A stretch of 64,000 nt of DNA from Henningerozyma blattae CBS 6284 (Eukaryota; Ascomycota; Saccharomycetes; Saccharomycetales; Saccharomycetaceae). The DNA lies in the NCBI RefSeq assembly GCF_000315915.1, contig NC_020193.1:248001-312000 (forward strand). The letters run 5' to 3'. This document shows positions 1 to 10,043 of this stretch, piece by piece; the stretch's first letter is position 1, and every line of letters starts with the position of its first letter. Below the pieces are notes generated by a model. The model searched no databases. It was not told where the DNA came from and saw only the letters and a program-made list of their open reading frames with translations. The position numbers were made by a program, and so were the translations under genes.

Positions 1-3000
1 ATGAGACAAGCTTCGAACCAAAACTTAATTCCAAAGATGAAGAGTACTACTTCTTTGAAAAAGACAAAATCTTCAACATTTACCAATAACTATGTTACCG
101 ATTATGAAAATGATGATGAACAAATAAGCAAGCCTGCCAGCTTACAAAAATTAAGGCAATTCAAAAGTGTTGCTAGACAACAAAAGACTCCAAGACCTCA
201 ACAACGTAGAAAGAAAGTTCAACCTGTTCCTGTTTTGAAACAACAGTCATATAACGTTAAATCAACTTATGAACCTTCATCAATTGAAGATTCACCTTTA
301 TCAAAGAAAAAATCAATGGTGAAAAATACTCCAGCATCAGTTAAAAATTACAAGCCAAAACAAACAAAGAGGGAACCTGTACAAGCTTATCCAAATGAAC
401 AAATTTATAACGTTGGCACTATTGAGAAATTTATCTACAACACAAAGGGTGTCCTTGCTGACAATGTTAATTCAGAAATTAAAAATGACACCACTTTCAC
501 TACAATGGAGGAAATAGAAACTACCCCAACTCCAGAACCTGATTTTAGTCAGGATATTACTGTCAATTTAATGCATGAGAATGGTATTTATGAAGATGAT
601 ACAAATACATATCCTATTATGGCTTATGAAGATAATACCAAATCTGTATCGAAGATGAGGAAGAATTACAAATCTAATAAATCTAGCCGTCAAAGTAGTG
701 TTAAATCTTCTAAAAACATTGTTCCACAACCAAGCTTAGAATTGTATGATAAAGATGCCATAGATGATGAAGTTTTAGAAACACAGAGTCATACTTCTCA
801 ATCTACTTTTGCTAAAAAATTACAAAACGCTCATTATTTCTCATCTGATAATGAGAATACTGAAATTTTCCAAGAAGATTTAGAAGATAACGAAAACGTC
901 GAAGAAAATGCAACAAATTCAGATTTTAGTGGATATGTTTTTGAAAAGGAAAATAATGATCAACTGTACGGTGAAGAAGATGATGATCGTATCTCTGAAG
1001 AAGAACAAGAAGATGATAGTGTACAGGTCAAATCTTATCCTGATAAGCCAATCCAAAATAAGACTGAACAAGTTGGTATAGAAGAAGAAGAGCAAGAAGA
1101 GCAAGAAGAAGAATTTTTAGAAGAATCAGAAAATATTGAATTGTATGAAGCTGATCAAGTAAAGTATGCTAGTGACAATGTAAGTGCAAATGAAGTTGAG
1201 ATTTTGCCTGAAGAAATCGAACTTTCAGATAATCAATCCACTTCTTCACAGGACACCTATGAATCCAACTCAGAACAAGATGAAGAGGCTGAAGAGGAAG
1301 ATAACTTACTTGAACCTTATGAAGATGAGGAGCTAGCGAATCAAGATGAAAATGACTTAATTATTGGTAATGAAGGTGAACTCGGTCAAGAGGAAGAAGA
1401 GGAGGGTGTTGATGAAGAATATTCAGAACAAGTAAGTGAGCATGATACACTAAATAGGCAAGACCATATAAATTCACCTGAGGATGAATATGAAAGTAAA
1501 TCAATTAATTACGAATCCCAACATTCTAAAAAAGATGAATTTGACACTGAGGATGAAATTGAATTGTCTGAAGCAGCTTCTAAAAATACTACTAATGAAT
1601 CTATGGAAGATGAGCTAATGCAAGGGAATATCATGGAACCTGAACAGTTGCATACAATGGAAAAAATTGAAAGGTTAGTCCTCTCGGATGACAACTTTGA
1701 TATAGAAAATACTAACCATCTAGCTAACTTTGTTACCAGAGAAGATTCTAAATCAGCTCCAAATGATAGTACTGACGAATTATTTTCTCCAAAGCTAATT
1801 AGCACACCGGAAACACCTGCTACTACCATTGAGAATTTTCATAATGAAAGTAACAGTAAGAAATTAGGCAAGGAGGTACCAACAAATATGCACAATTCGA
1901 ATCCCACTACTTATGTTCGAAAGCACTCTAGGGCACCTTCGCATCGTAGAGTATCCAGTAAAAAAATTAGCGGGGAAACTATTGTTAGTATGAATTCAAA
2001 TAAAAATAATATTGATCAAGCAATGTATGCTACCAGTGATCTTCTTCAACCGGTTATTGCTAAGAAAGCGCATTCTAGAAAACCATCAACTAATACTATC
2101 GGTTCCCGTAACGCTGTAACTGAAGATAACTCTACAATGGCATCTTCTGAAAGTAAATATATGAGTCCAACAAATAGTACAAGCGAATATGCCTCTCCTT
2201 CTTCGATGAAATCACCTGGCTCAGTTGGTTATGAAATTTACGAAGCGGAAGTTCACGAAGTATCTAAAAAGGATGTAAATAACGCTAAATTTGTTAATGA
2301 CGATGAAGAATACTATCATAATGTTAATATGAACGATGAATCTTTAGACTACGAGGAAAATCCTGCAAATGAAGAATTTGATATCTCTAATATTTCTGAA
2401 ATTAAAAATAGTTCTAATACTAATAGCGTTATTCATAAAGATATTAAACCTAGAGCAACATCTTATCAGCAACTAGCACATCAGAATAAATTACAAAAAG
2501 CATTCAGTATAACCGAATCTGAGTCTGGGGATCAAAGTAACCTAAACGCCTCTCATGTATCCATTAATCCTGAAAGTGACAACATTACAGTTGAATCTGG
2601 TTATAACGCATTTGTTGATGTTGTAGATAATCTAACACTGGTTACTGATCGAAATATTGAAAGTAAACCCAATAAAAGCCGTGTACCAAGTAATATATCA
2701 AAGAAAACTATCGAAGAATCTTCTAAACCTTCATTGAACAAAAATGTGAAGAAAAATTCAAATTTTGGTAAGAAATTAGCTAAGAAATCACCAAAGAAGT
2801 CCTTTACAAAAGCTCCTGTTAAAGCCTTAAAGCATCCTACGACTCCAATTAATGAGACAATTAAAAACTCTGCTTACCCAACTGCTCCAGTTATTGATGA
2901 CTATGACATGAATGAGTCTGATATCCAAGATGTAATTACTGCAGATATTGCGGAGGCTAATAGTGATGAATATGGAACTTCTATGTTTAACACTAGTGAT

Positions 3001-4158
3001 TTAAATTTAATTAATAAAGTTAGCCAAACTGAACCGCTTGAAATTAGTTCACCAAAACGAAAGATCACTACCAATAATGACCATCCTGCCACTAATTCTC
3101 TTAATATTAAACATAAGGAACTTCAAGCAAGTATGACATCTTTAGATAAATTAAAAAAATCAATTGAGAAAGCTAGGATGGTTGCATCCAATGGTGTTGA
3201 TGCAGATACAAGTGTTTATTCGAATGATGATCTTTTAGTAAACTCAAGTTTGGTTAGAGAAGATCTACCTCAAAGGTCAAAAACTATGAATAGTGTTACT
3301 AGATCCAAAAAAGAAAAGTTAAAACCCAAGTTTAAATCTAAATCTATTAGCGATATTGATGTGAAAGAAATAAATAATATGAGACATTTTACACCACCTC
3401 CAAGATCAATGCAAAGACCCACTTCAGGCGTTGTTTCTATGCGTGATGTTAATGAAATGGAAACATATAATGAGATGTATCCTAATTACAATCAAGATAA
3501 TATGAATATCAACACTGATAACAGTGACGAAGTAATGGAACAACCAAAAAGTGGGAAAACAAAGAATATATTTAAACCATTTAAGACGATGGTTAATAAT
3601 ATGAATGCGAATATAGCAGCAGCTCAAGAAAGAAACCGTCAATATCAATATGAAGATGAATATTATGATAATCGTAATTATGTATATGATGATGATGAAA
3701 TTATGGGAAACGAATTTCAAAATGATAATGCTGAAACAAGTTCTTTTGAGCGAATGAATAAAAATATCGACTCTAACAGTGATGTCGTTTATGCTGATAA
3801 TATTAATGTTAAAAGAAAAAGTAGTAAATTTGGTTCGTTTAAAAGATTAGGGCAAATCAATGAAGAATATGATACTGCATATAATAACAAGCCAAGACCA
3901 AGAAATACATTTTTAAGCTACAGTGATTGGAAAGCCCAATTATATGAAGATAATCCGGAATATCTAGAAAATAAACCGACACTAAAAAATATTTTCAAGT
4001 CCATGAAGAAGAATAAAAATGAAGCGTATGAAGAAGAGCTTGAAGCGTATGAAGATCCAGATATCAATTATGATGAAGGTGTCGATGTTGGGTATGATGA
4101 TGCAAGGAAAAGTCCAGGTAAATTAGGTCACAAATTTAAAATGATGTTTAAAAAGTGA
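1..4158 (+). CDS. SEG2: Eisosome stability protein, SEG1/SEG2 family (5' end may lie outside the window)
   Basis: The frame is open from the first base, which is an ATG, so the true start may be upstream; 1385 residues are visible. The protein is low-complexity and hydrophilic: a basic N-terminal part (about residues 1-130), a long Glu/Asp-rich stretch (about 260-540), Ser/Asn-rich middle regions, and a basic C-terminus ending in a KFKMMFKK-type tail. S. cerevisiae Seg1 (YMR086W) and Seg2 (YKL105C) are similarly disordered and act at the plasma membrane in assembling and stabilising eisosomes upstream of Pil1. The assignment rests mainly on position: the gene is convergent with AAT1, exactly as YKL105C is with YKL106W, and YTA12 (YMR089C) follows, so the locus matches both duplicated copies. 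Sequence alone would not name it because such proteins diverge fast. Its length exceeds both S. cerevisiae paralogues. Confidence 0.72.
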   Translation: MRQASNQNLIPKMKSTTSLKKTKSSTFTNNYVTDYENDDEQISKPASLQKLRQFKSVARQQKTPRPQQRRKKVQPVPVLKQQSYNVKSTYEPSSIEDSPLSKKKSMVKNTPASVKNYKPKQTKREPVQAYPNEQIYNVGTIEKFIYNTKGVLADNVNSEIKNDTTFTTMEEIETTPTPEPDFSQDITVNLMHENGIYEDDTNTYPIMAYEDNTKSVSKMRKNYKSNKSSRQSSVKSSKNIVPQPSLELYDKDAIDDEVLETQSHTSQSTFAKKLQNAHYFSSDNENTEIFQEDLEDNENVEENATNSDFSGYVFEKENNDQLYGEEDDDRISEEEQEDDSVQVKSYPDKPIQNKTEQVGIEEEEQEEQEEEFLEESENIELYEADQVKYASDNVSANEVEILPEEIELSDNQSTSSQDTYESNSEQDEEAEEEDNLLEPYEDEELANQDENDLIIGNEGELGQEEEEEGVDEEYSEQVSEHDTLNRQDHINSPEDEYESKSINYESQHSKKDEFDTEDEIELSEAASKNTTNESMEDELMQGNIMEPEQLHTMEKIERLVLSDDNFDIENTNHLANFVTREDSKSAPNDSTDELFSPKLISTPETPATTIENFHNESNSKKLGKEVPTNMHNSNPTTYVRKHSRAPSHRRVSSKKISGETIVSMNSNKNNIDQAMYATSDLLQPVIAKKAHSRKPSTNTIGSRNAVTEDNSTMASSESKYMSPTNSTSEYASPSSMKSPGSVGYEIYEAEVHEVSKKDVNNAKFVNDDEEYYHNVNMNDESLDYEENPANEEFDISNISEIKNSSNTNSVIHKDIKPRATSYQQLAHQNKLQKAFSITESESGDQSNLNASHVSINPESDNITVESGYNAFVDVVDNLTLVTDRNIESKPNKSRVPSNISKKTIEESSKPSLNKNVKKNSNFGKKLAKKSPKKSFTKAPVKALKHPTTPINETIKNSAYPTAPVIDDYDMNESDIQDVITADIAEANSDEYGTSMFNTSDLNLINKVSQTEPLEISSPKRKITTNNDHPATNSLNIKHKELQASMTSLDKLKKSIEKARMVASNGVDADTSVYSNDDLLVNSSLVREDLPQRSKTMNSVTRSKKEKLKPKFKSKSISDIDVKEINNMRHFTPPPRSMQRPTSGVVSMRDVNEMETYNEMYPNYNQDNMNINTDNSDEVMEQPKSGKTKNIFKPFKTMVNNMNANIAAAQERNRQYQYEDEYYDNRNYVYDDDEIMGNEFQNDNAETSSFERMNKNIDSNSDVVYADNINVKRKSSKFGSFKRLGQINEEYDTAYNNKPRPRNTFLSYSDWKAQLYEDNPEYLENKPTLKNIFKSMKKNKNEAYEEELEAYEDPDINYDEGVDVGYDDARKSPGKLGHKFKMMFKK

Positions 4159-4456
4159 TCTTTGTATTCGTTAGATGTTAGACAATAAAATCAAGACTTT
4201 TTAATTAATTATAAGGCATAACTGCCTTTGTTGTATATTATATTTTCTTAGAAAAAGAATTATTTAATTTAATTTCTGTATTTGTATTAAATTGTAATAA
4301 TTTATATATTTAAATAAATTATTTGTAAATAAATTAAATTAAATTATTGTTTTGTTATGCACTTTGCTATAAGCTCTATTTATGAATATTAAAATGACTA
4401 TGTATTTTAAATTATAGCGTCTATATTTTTGATTCAAATCAATCGTTTTATTAATT

Positions 4457-5788
4457 CTATAATACATTTAAAATTGAATTACAAATGTAATCCACATTTA
4501 AATCATTAATACCACTTAATGATAGTCTACCATCTGTAGTCAAATAAATTGCAAATTGATTTTTCAATCTTTCTACTTGAATTGGTGATAAATTTGTAAA
4601 ATAAAACATACCATGTTGTTGATTTAAATCAATGATGGAATTCCAATTCAGTTTCTGAGATAATTTGTATCTTACATCATTTAATCTATCAACCATTTCT
4701 TTGACGTCTAAAAACCATTGATCCTTTAAATCTTTATCAGAAAGAATTAAAGAAACTATTCTTGCACCATATCCTGGAGGAGACGAATACATACTTCTTA
4801 TGATTTGTTTTAATTGGGAATCTATATTTTCTCTTATAGAAGTTGATTTATTACCTGAATTAGTTTCAGGTAAGATGATACTTAAAGACCCCACTCTTTC
4901 ACCGTATAATCCCATATTTTTAGCAAATGATTGACATAAATAAATCCCATTTTTCCAATTCTTATACCGTTTTTTATTTAACACTTTTCTTAATAAATAA
5001 GAATCTTTTAACACATCACCTGATTCTAAACCTTGGTAAGCCATGTCTATTATTGGAATTAAATTTAAATCGTATATGGTATCTAAAATTTGATCCCATT
5101 GTTCTTTTGTTGGGTCAAGGCCAGTTGGATTATGACAACAGGCATGCAATAATATACAAGATGGTTTAGAATTCGAAGTTACTTCTCGATCTGTCTTTTG
5201 AATATTTATTAAATGATTCAACCAATCCTTTAAAACAATTTTTTCATTTGAATAATATGGATAATAGCTTATATTTCGAAAACCATTGTTTTTAAAGACA
5301 TTTGCATGATTAGCCCAAGAAAGTTGAGGAATAATAATTGAGTCAGAAATAAAATTAGATAAGAACCTTGCTGTAACAGACAACGCACCTGTACCGCTTA
5401 AAGTTTGAACAAAACTTACACGGTCTTGATATATGATTTCAGGTCCTATTTCAGGACAGCCATCATGAAATAAGAAATTCAAAACTTTATTACGGTAATT
5501 TGGGTGGCCAATTATTGGCAAATACGATAAATCTTTTCTTAGGCTAGGTACAGTATGAAGAAGATGCTGTGCGTTTTGAACGCTTTTAAAAGTTGGTACA
5601 TTACCGGCATTATCACGATATACGCCCACTGTTAAGTCCACTTTGCTAGGGTTGGGATCGTTCATGAATTGATTTACTAGTCCCAAGATGCGATCGGGTG
5701 GGGCCTGAGGAATCTTTGCCATATAAGATGCAAAGAAACGACATTTTGTTGATGGTTTTGGAAATTTTTTGGACAGCATTTTTGTCAT
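4457..5788 (-). CDS. AAT1: Mitochondrial aspartate aminotransferase
   Basis: 443 residues, close to S. cerevisiae Aat1 (451). It transfers the amino group between aspartate and 2-oxoglutarate, using pyridoxal phosphate, and takes part in the mitochondrial malate-aspartate exchange. The first ~25 residues are rich in Lys, Ser and Phe with no acidic residue, as expected of a mitochondrial presequence. Class I aminotransferase marks are present: the CHNPTG motif with the cofactor-contacting Asn, the IIDMAYQG segment holding the cofactor Asp and Tyr, and the Schiff-base lysine at K290 in SFAKNMGLYGERVG (more usually SFSKNFGLY). A second ATG lies at codon 4, so either may be used. It is convergent with the SEG gene, matching YKL106W/YKL105C order. 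Confidence 0.95.
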   Translation of the reverse strand: MTKMLSKKFPKPSTKCRFFASYMAKIPQAPPDRILGLVNQFMNDPNPSKVDLTVGVYRDNAGNVPTFKSVQNAQHLLHTVPSLRKDLSYLPIIGHPNYRNKVLNFLFHDGCPEIGPEIIYQDRVSFVQTLSGTGALSVTARFLSNFISDSIIIPQLSWANHANVFKNNGFRNISYYPYYSNEKIVLKDWLNHLINIQKTDREVTSNSKPSCILLHACCHNPTGLDPTKEQWDQILDTIYDLNLIPIIDMAYQGLESGDVLKDSYLLRKVLNKKRYKNWKNGIYLCQSFAKNMGLYGERVGSLSIILPETNSGNKSTSIRENIDSQLKQIIRSMYSSPPGYGARIVSLILSDKDLKDQWFLDVKEMVDRLNDVRYKLSQKLNWNSIIDLNQQHGMFYFTNLSPIQVERLKNQFAIYLTTDGRLSLSGINDLNVDYICNSILNVL

Positions 5789-6680
5789 GACAATAAAAAG
5801 TATGACTGGCGATTTCTTAAGTTATTTTTTCTTTTCTTTTGCAAAATTCAAGCTTATATACTTTCTCTCAACAACAATAGTTTTTATATCAGTCTATGGT
5901 CTCGAAGAGCTAGTGAAATGTTCAAGATTATTCTCCTTCATTGACTTCAAGTAACGACTACAAACGGCATTGGAGTCTGTCATACTTCATAGAGTAGCCC
6001 AAAACTATATTGATAACGTTCTCCAAGAATTATCAACCCGGGATGGTCATATTTGTTACACTCTCTTGTGTCCTTCACTAGATTCTTAGGGTCCCTATAG
6101 AAATTTGCAATCCAACTCATTGTAGGAACAAAAAAAAATTTAAAATCTAAACAATAGGTTTGGAAAAGGGCTCAAAACCATCCAATTAGAAATAGTCATG
6201 CGTTTCAGGAAACCTCAGTAAAATTGCAAATTCTTGACCTTTGTAAAAATAAGGTTTCTCGACACAATTGCAAATGCCAGAATCGGCTTAACTCCGCGGA
6301 AATAACTCAGTACGAAATGTTGTCACGTGAAATGTTTTACAGCGACTTATTTCTGTACACGTGCCAGAATAGTATCTAGTCTTAGTGGCTAGTGGAGAAA
6401 CAAGCATATGATGGGACTCTGGCTCAAAAAGCAAATGGATATAAAACCAGGATACATTATGTAGTAGTGTAGACAACCAGTACAGGTAGGATGGTCTTTC
6501 ATTGTGACAATAATGGAAAAAAAGGGGGATTAATACTCCTTAAATCAAACCTGCTAGATACTCAAATATGTATTGGTAGCAGTCATAGATATTTTTATAT
6601 TGATGTCTATATACAAATTTTATGGAATGATATTATATAGGATGTTGTGGTACACACATCAGTGGGCAGCTCGGTGTGGG
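5789..6680. promoter_or_regulatory. AAT1 upstream region with two CACGTG E-boxes
   Basis: This 892-bp gap separates AAT1 from the 3' end of YTA12; both genes are on the minus strand, so it is the AAT1 promoter. A perfect TCACGTGA octamer is at 6323-6330 and a second CACGTG at 6358-6363, about 540 bp upstream of AAT1; such sites bind Cbf1 or other bHLH factors in yeasts. A minus-strand ORF of 46 codons (5980-6120) looks protein-like but is unrecognised. Nothing else is supported. Confidence 0.4.
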
Positions 6681-8753
6681 TTAAAATGCAGGTTGGGATG
6701 TTCTTGGTATATCCCTGTCATCGTTTTGATCTTTGTTACTTTCCTGTTCCTTGATCTTTTTTGTCTGTTTTTCATTCAAATACTTGTCGAAAGCATCATT
6801 TCTTTCGGGGAATGGTCTCTTACCCAATAATTCAATCATATCTTCTCTTGTTAATACCTCTTTCTTTAATAGCAATTGGGCAACTTTTTCTACAGCTTCA
6901 GATTTTTCTTTCAAAAGATTAACACATCTTTGGTGGCATTCATTGGTAATACGTTGGACTTCTGCGTCAACAATGTCTGCAGTCTCTTCAGAAAATGGTT
7001 TCGTGAGGTCTGATTCATTGTTATCTTTCTTATAACTTAGCCAACCAATCTTGGGACTCATTCCCAATTCAGTTACCATCGAAGTAATTATTCTAGTAAC
7101 TTTCTTGAAATCATCAGATGCACCATTAGTAACACTGGGGAAATGTAATTCTTCAGAAACTCTGCCACCCAATGACATTGTAATTCGATCTAGCAGTTGT
7201 TGTTCACTTAATAGGTATAAATCTCCTGGTAAATATTGAGCATAGCCTAGGGCACCTTGTCCTGTTGGGATAATACTCACCTTTACTAGTGGATCAGCAT
7301 ATTTCAAAAACCATCCGCAAACTGCATGGCCAGCTTCATGGTATGCAACTATTTGTTTTTCTTCTGGTGATAATAGTTTAGATTTTCTTTCAACACCTCC
7401 TATAACTCTTTCAATGGCTTTTTCAAAATGTGATAACTTAACAAAACTCGAATTGTATCTAGCAGCAATTAGAGCTGCTTCATTACAAACATTAGATATA
7501 TCAGCACCCGAAAATCCAGGTGTTAAGGCAGCTAAACGATTTTGTAAATCATAGATAGTTCCTGCGATTTTGATTTTCTTAAGATGAACCCCAAAGATAG
7601 CTTTACGGCCCTCTAATTCAGGTAAATCAATATTCACATGTCTGTCAAATCTGCCAGGCCTTAATAGGGCACGATCTAAAATATCAGGCCTATTTGTACC
7701 AGCCAATACAACAATATGATCGGTTGATGAAAACCCATCCATTTCTACTAATAATTGATTTAAAGTATTCTCTCTTTCGTCATTAGCACCTGAAAAGTTT
7801 CCCTTTTGCCTAGCTTTACCAATAGCATCGATTTCATCAATAAATACAATTGATGGTGCATTTTCTTTGGCGGTCTTAAATAAATCACGGACCCTTGATG
7901 CACCTACACCAACAAACATTTCCACAAATTCAGACCCAGATACAAAATAAAATGGTACTCCAGCTTCCCCAGCAGTAGCTTTAGCTAACAATGTCTTACC
8001 AGTACCAGGTGGGCCAGATAAAATTGCACCTCTAGGGATTTTGGCACCCATCTTCTCATAACGTGATGGTTGTTTCAAAAAATCAACAAATTCCATGATT
8101 TCTTCCTTTGCTTCATCACAACCAGCTACATCGTTAAATCTAATTTGAACAGCGGTTTCTGTATTGAACTTTTTAGCCTTAGATTTACTCATACTAAATA
8201 TTCCGCCACGGCCACCTGTGGCATTCATAGCAGATCTACGTGTCAACCAAATAAATCCAAAGATCAATAAAAGTGTTGGTAATATCTGTAATGCAGCTTT
8301 TGCCCAATTACCTTTTTGTGTATATATAACTGGGATGGTTAAATGGCCTGCATCCTTCAATTCATTTTGTGCCTCATTTAACTGATTTTCAAAGCTCTCA
8401 ATTGAACCAATTGTAAAATAATAGTAATCAAAGTTAGAATTATTTAGTTGACTCTTACCACCTTCATTTAATTCTACCTTAACAATTGACTTATTAATAA
8501 CGGTTAATTTTGAAACAAATCCTTTCATTAATAATTGAGAATAAAAATCTTGCCACGAAATTTCCTTACTCTCACCACCAGAGCTAAATGAATCTAATAA
8601 AAATGATAAGAAAAGAAATAATAAACCAAGTTGAAATATAGCAACATTACTGTTCGATGAAGTAGAGTTTGCCTCAGTAAATGCTTTTCGTAATTTTTCA
8701 TCATCTTTTTTCCCAGGATTTGAATCAAAGTTGATATTTTTATTATGATTATT

Positions 8754-8796
<43 letters not shown>

Positions 8797-9188
8797 CTGG
8801 AGTTTAAATTTTCGTCCTTACGAGAATTCGTTTCCTCAGATGATTTCGATATTGTTTCTTCTAATAATTTTATTCTCTTACTAATATCATCTTTACGTTC
8901 AGTTTCTTTGGAGGATATTTTTTTAGATTGTAAATCTTCGATATATTTCTGCACATCTCTTCTAATGGCATCAAGATCTTTATCAGAAAGCTCTTTTTTA
9001 TCCTTTTGACTATTATTCCATAGTAAGCTTTGGTGATGAAAACTCCTTCTATTATTATAGTTATTTATAGCAATTTTAGATAGAGGAATATAAATTGAAG
9101 GCCCTATCATTTGTCTATCTATCTTTGTTAAACCAAGGCTGGAAGCCTTCGTTAGTATATTTGATGTATTTCTCAATCTAAAACTCAT
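6681..9188 (-). CDS. YTA12: Mitochondrial m-AAA protease subunit Yta12 (Rca1)
   Basis: 835 residues, close to S. cerevisiae Yta12 (825) and longer than its partner Afg3 (761). With Afg3 it forms the inner-membrane, matrix-facing ATP-dependent metalloprotease that degrades unassembled membrane proteins and matures the ribosomal protein MrpL32. Seen in order: a basic presequence; a charged region with a 16-residue Asn run encoded by a GTT repeat; a first membrane segment; an FtsH extracellular-type domain; a second membrane segment; the AAA module with Walker A GPPGTGKT (392-399), Walker [12 protein letters not shown] and arginine finger in RPGRFDRHV; and the zinc-binding HEAGH (617-621). All catalytic residues are intact. 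Choice of YTA12 over AFG3 rests on length and on position beside NPL6, matching YMR089C/YMR091C. Confidence 0.95.
8750..8797. repeat. GTT/AAC trinucleotide run encoding poly-Asn in YTA12
   Basis: A nearly pure run of gtt/att triplets on the plus strand encodes about sixteen consecutive Asn residues in Yta12, between the presequence and the first membrane segment. Replication slippage would make its length variable between strains. Confidence 0.85.
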
Positions 9189-10043
9189 TTTATCATAAAA
9201 ATATTAATAGGAAAAAAAATATCTCGTATTTTGTAATAAGTTTATTAATAATATCTATTCAGAGCAATTAGAAGTTCTAATTATTAGTTTTAGAGAAGCT
9301 GTGTTAATCTAATACTAAGAATTATCTTTGGGTCTAGCAAACTTATGCTGATAAAAAATTTACAGTCTAAAACGACAAATAGTATAATTGAAAACTAGTA
9401 ATTTCAATATTTTGGTTTTTCTTAATATGTCTTAACACAATATTTAATACCGCTAATATCTGATATATCAATAACGTTGAAACAGCAAATATATAGAACA
9501 GAAAGTTACTCTCCGGGTTGTAAAGTATTTTGACGTTGAAGTAAACCGAGTGTAGGAGATATATGTATTTTTTTGAAGGATTGATGTGTATTATTGTATT
9601 CGTAACCTAATGTTTTTTATCTACTGAAGGCTAACTTTTTTTACCACTATTTCTTCGTTTCCCTAAATTTGAAATCGAAGATAATTCCAGACGGGGATCC
9701 AAAAATTTAGGTTTCCGGCATTTCGCAATTTGATTTTTAAGTTTTGTTTATCTAAAAAGTAAAAGAAGCATTTCTTTTGTAGGTGGAAAATATAAAGATT
9801 ACTTTATATTAAATACTAAATATAAACAAAAATTATTTTATTTTCTTTTTTATTTCTTAGAACAGATTCTGATTATATACAAAGAGCAAATTATTGAAAA
9901 ATAAATTTCATTAAAGGAACTTTTGTAATTAACATCTTATTCAATTTTATTCGTCCGGAACTTATTTCAGCAAATATTTTGTGTCACTTCTTTTATATAA
10001 AGATACTATTACGAAATTAATAAGAAATTAATTAAATATTGAA
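9189..10043. other. Divergent intergenic region YTA12 / unrecognised gene
   Basis: AT-rich spacer of 855 bp serving as promoter for both neighbours. It holds one copy (9337-9361) of a 25-bp element repeated with two mismatches at 13655-13679 upstream of UTP15. No RNA gene or conserved ORF is seen. Confidence 0.5.
9337..9361 (+). repeat. 25-bp element, copy 1
   Basis: Begins GCAAACTTATGCTGAT and ends in an A-run followed by TTT. It matches 13655-13679 at 23 of 25 bases, in the same orientation on the plus strand. It lies about 150 bp upstream of the divergent YTA12 start. Flanking sequence is not similar, so this is a short shared element, not a long duplication. Confidence 0.6.

Noticed and set aside
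3424..3720. 98-codon antisense ORF inside the SEG gene
   Set aside because: Ile/Phe-rich composition is the mirror of the Asn/Asp/Glu-rich sense protein; no independent signal.
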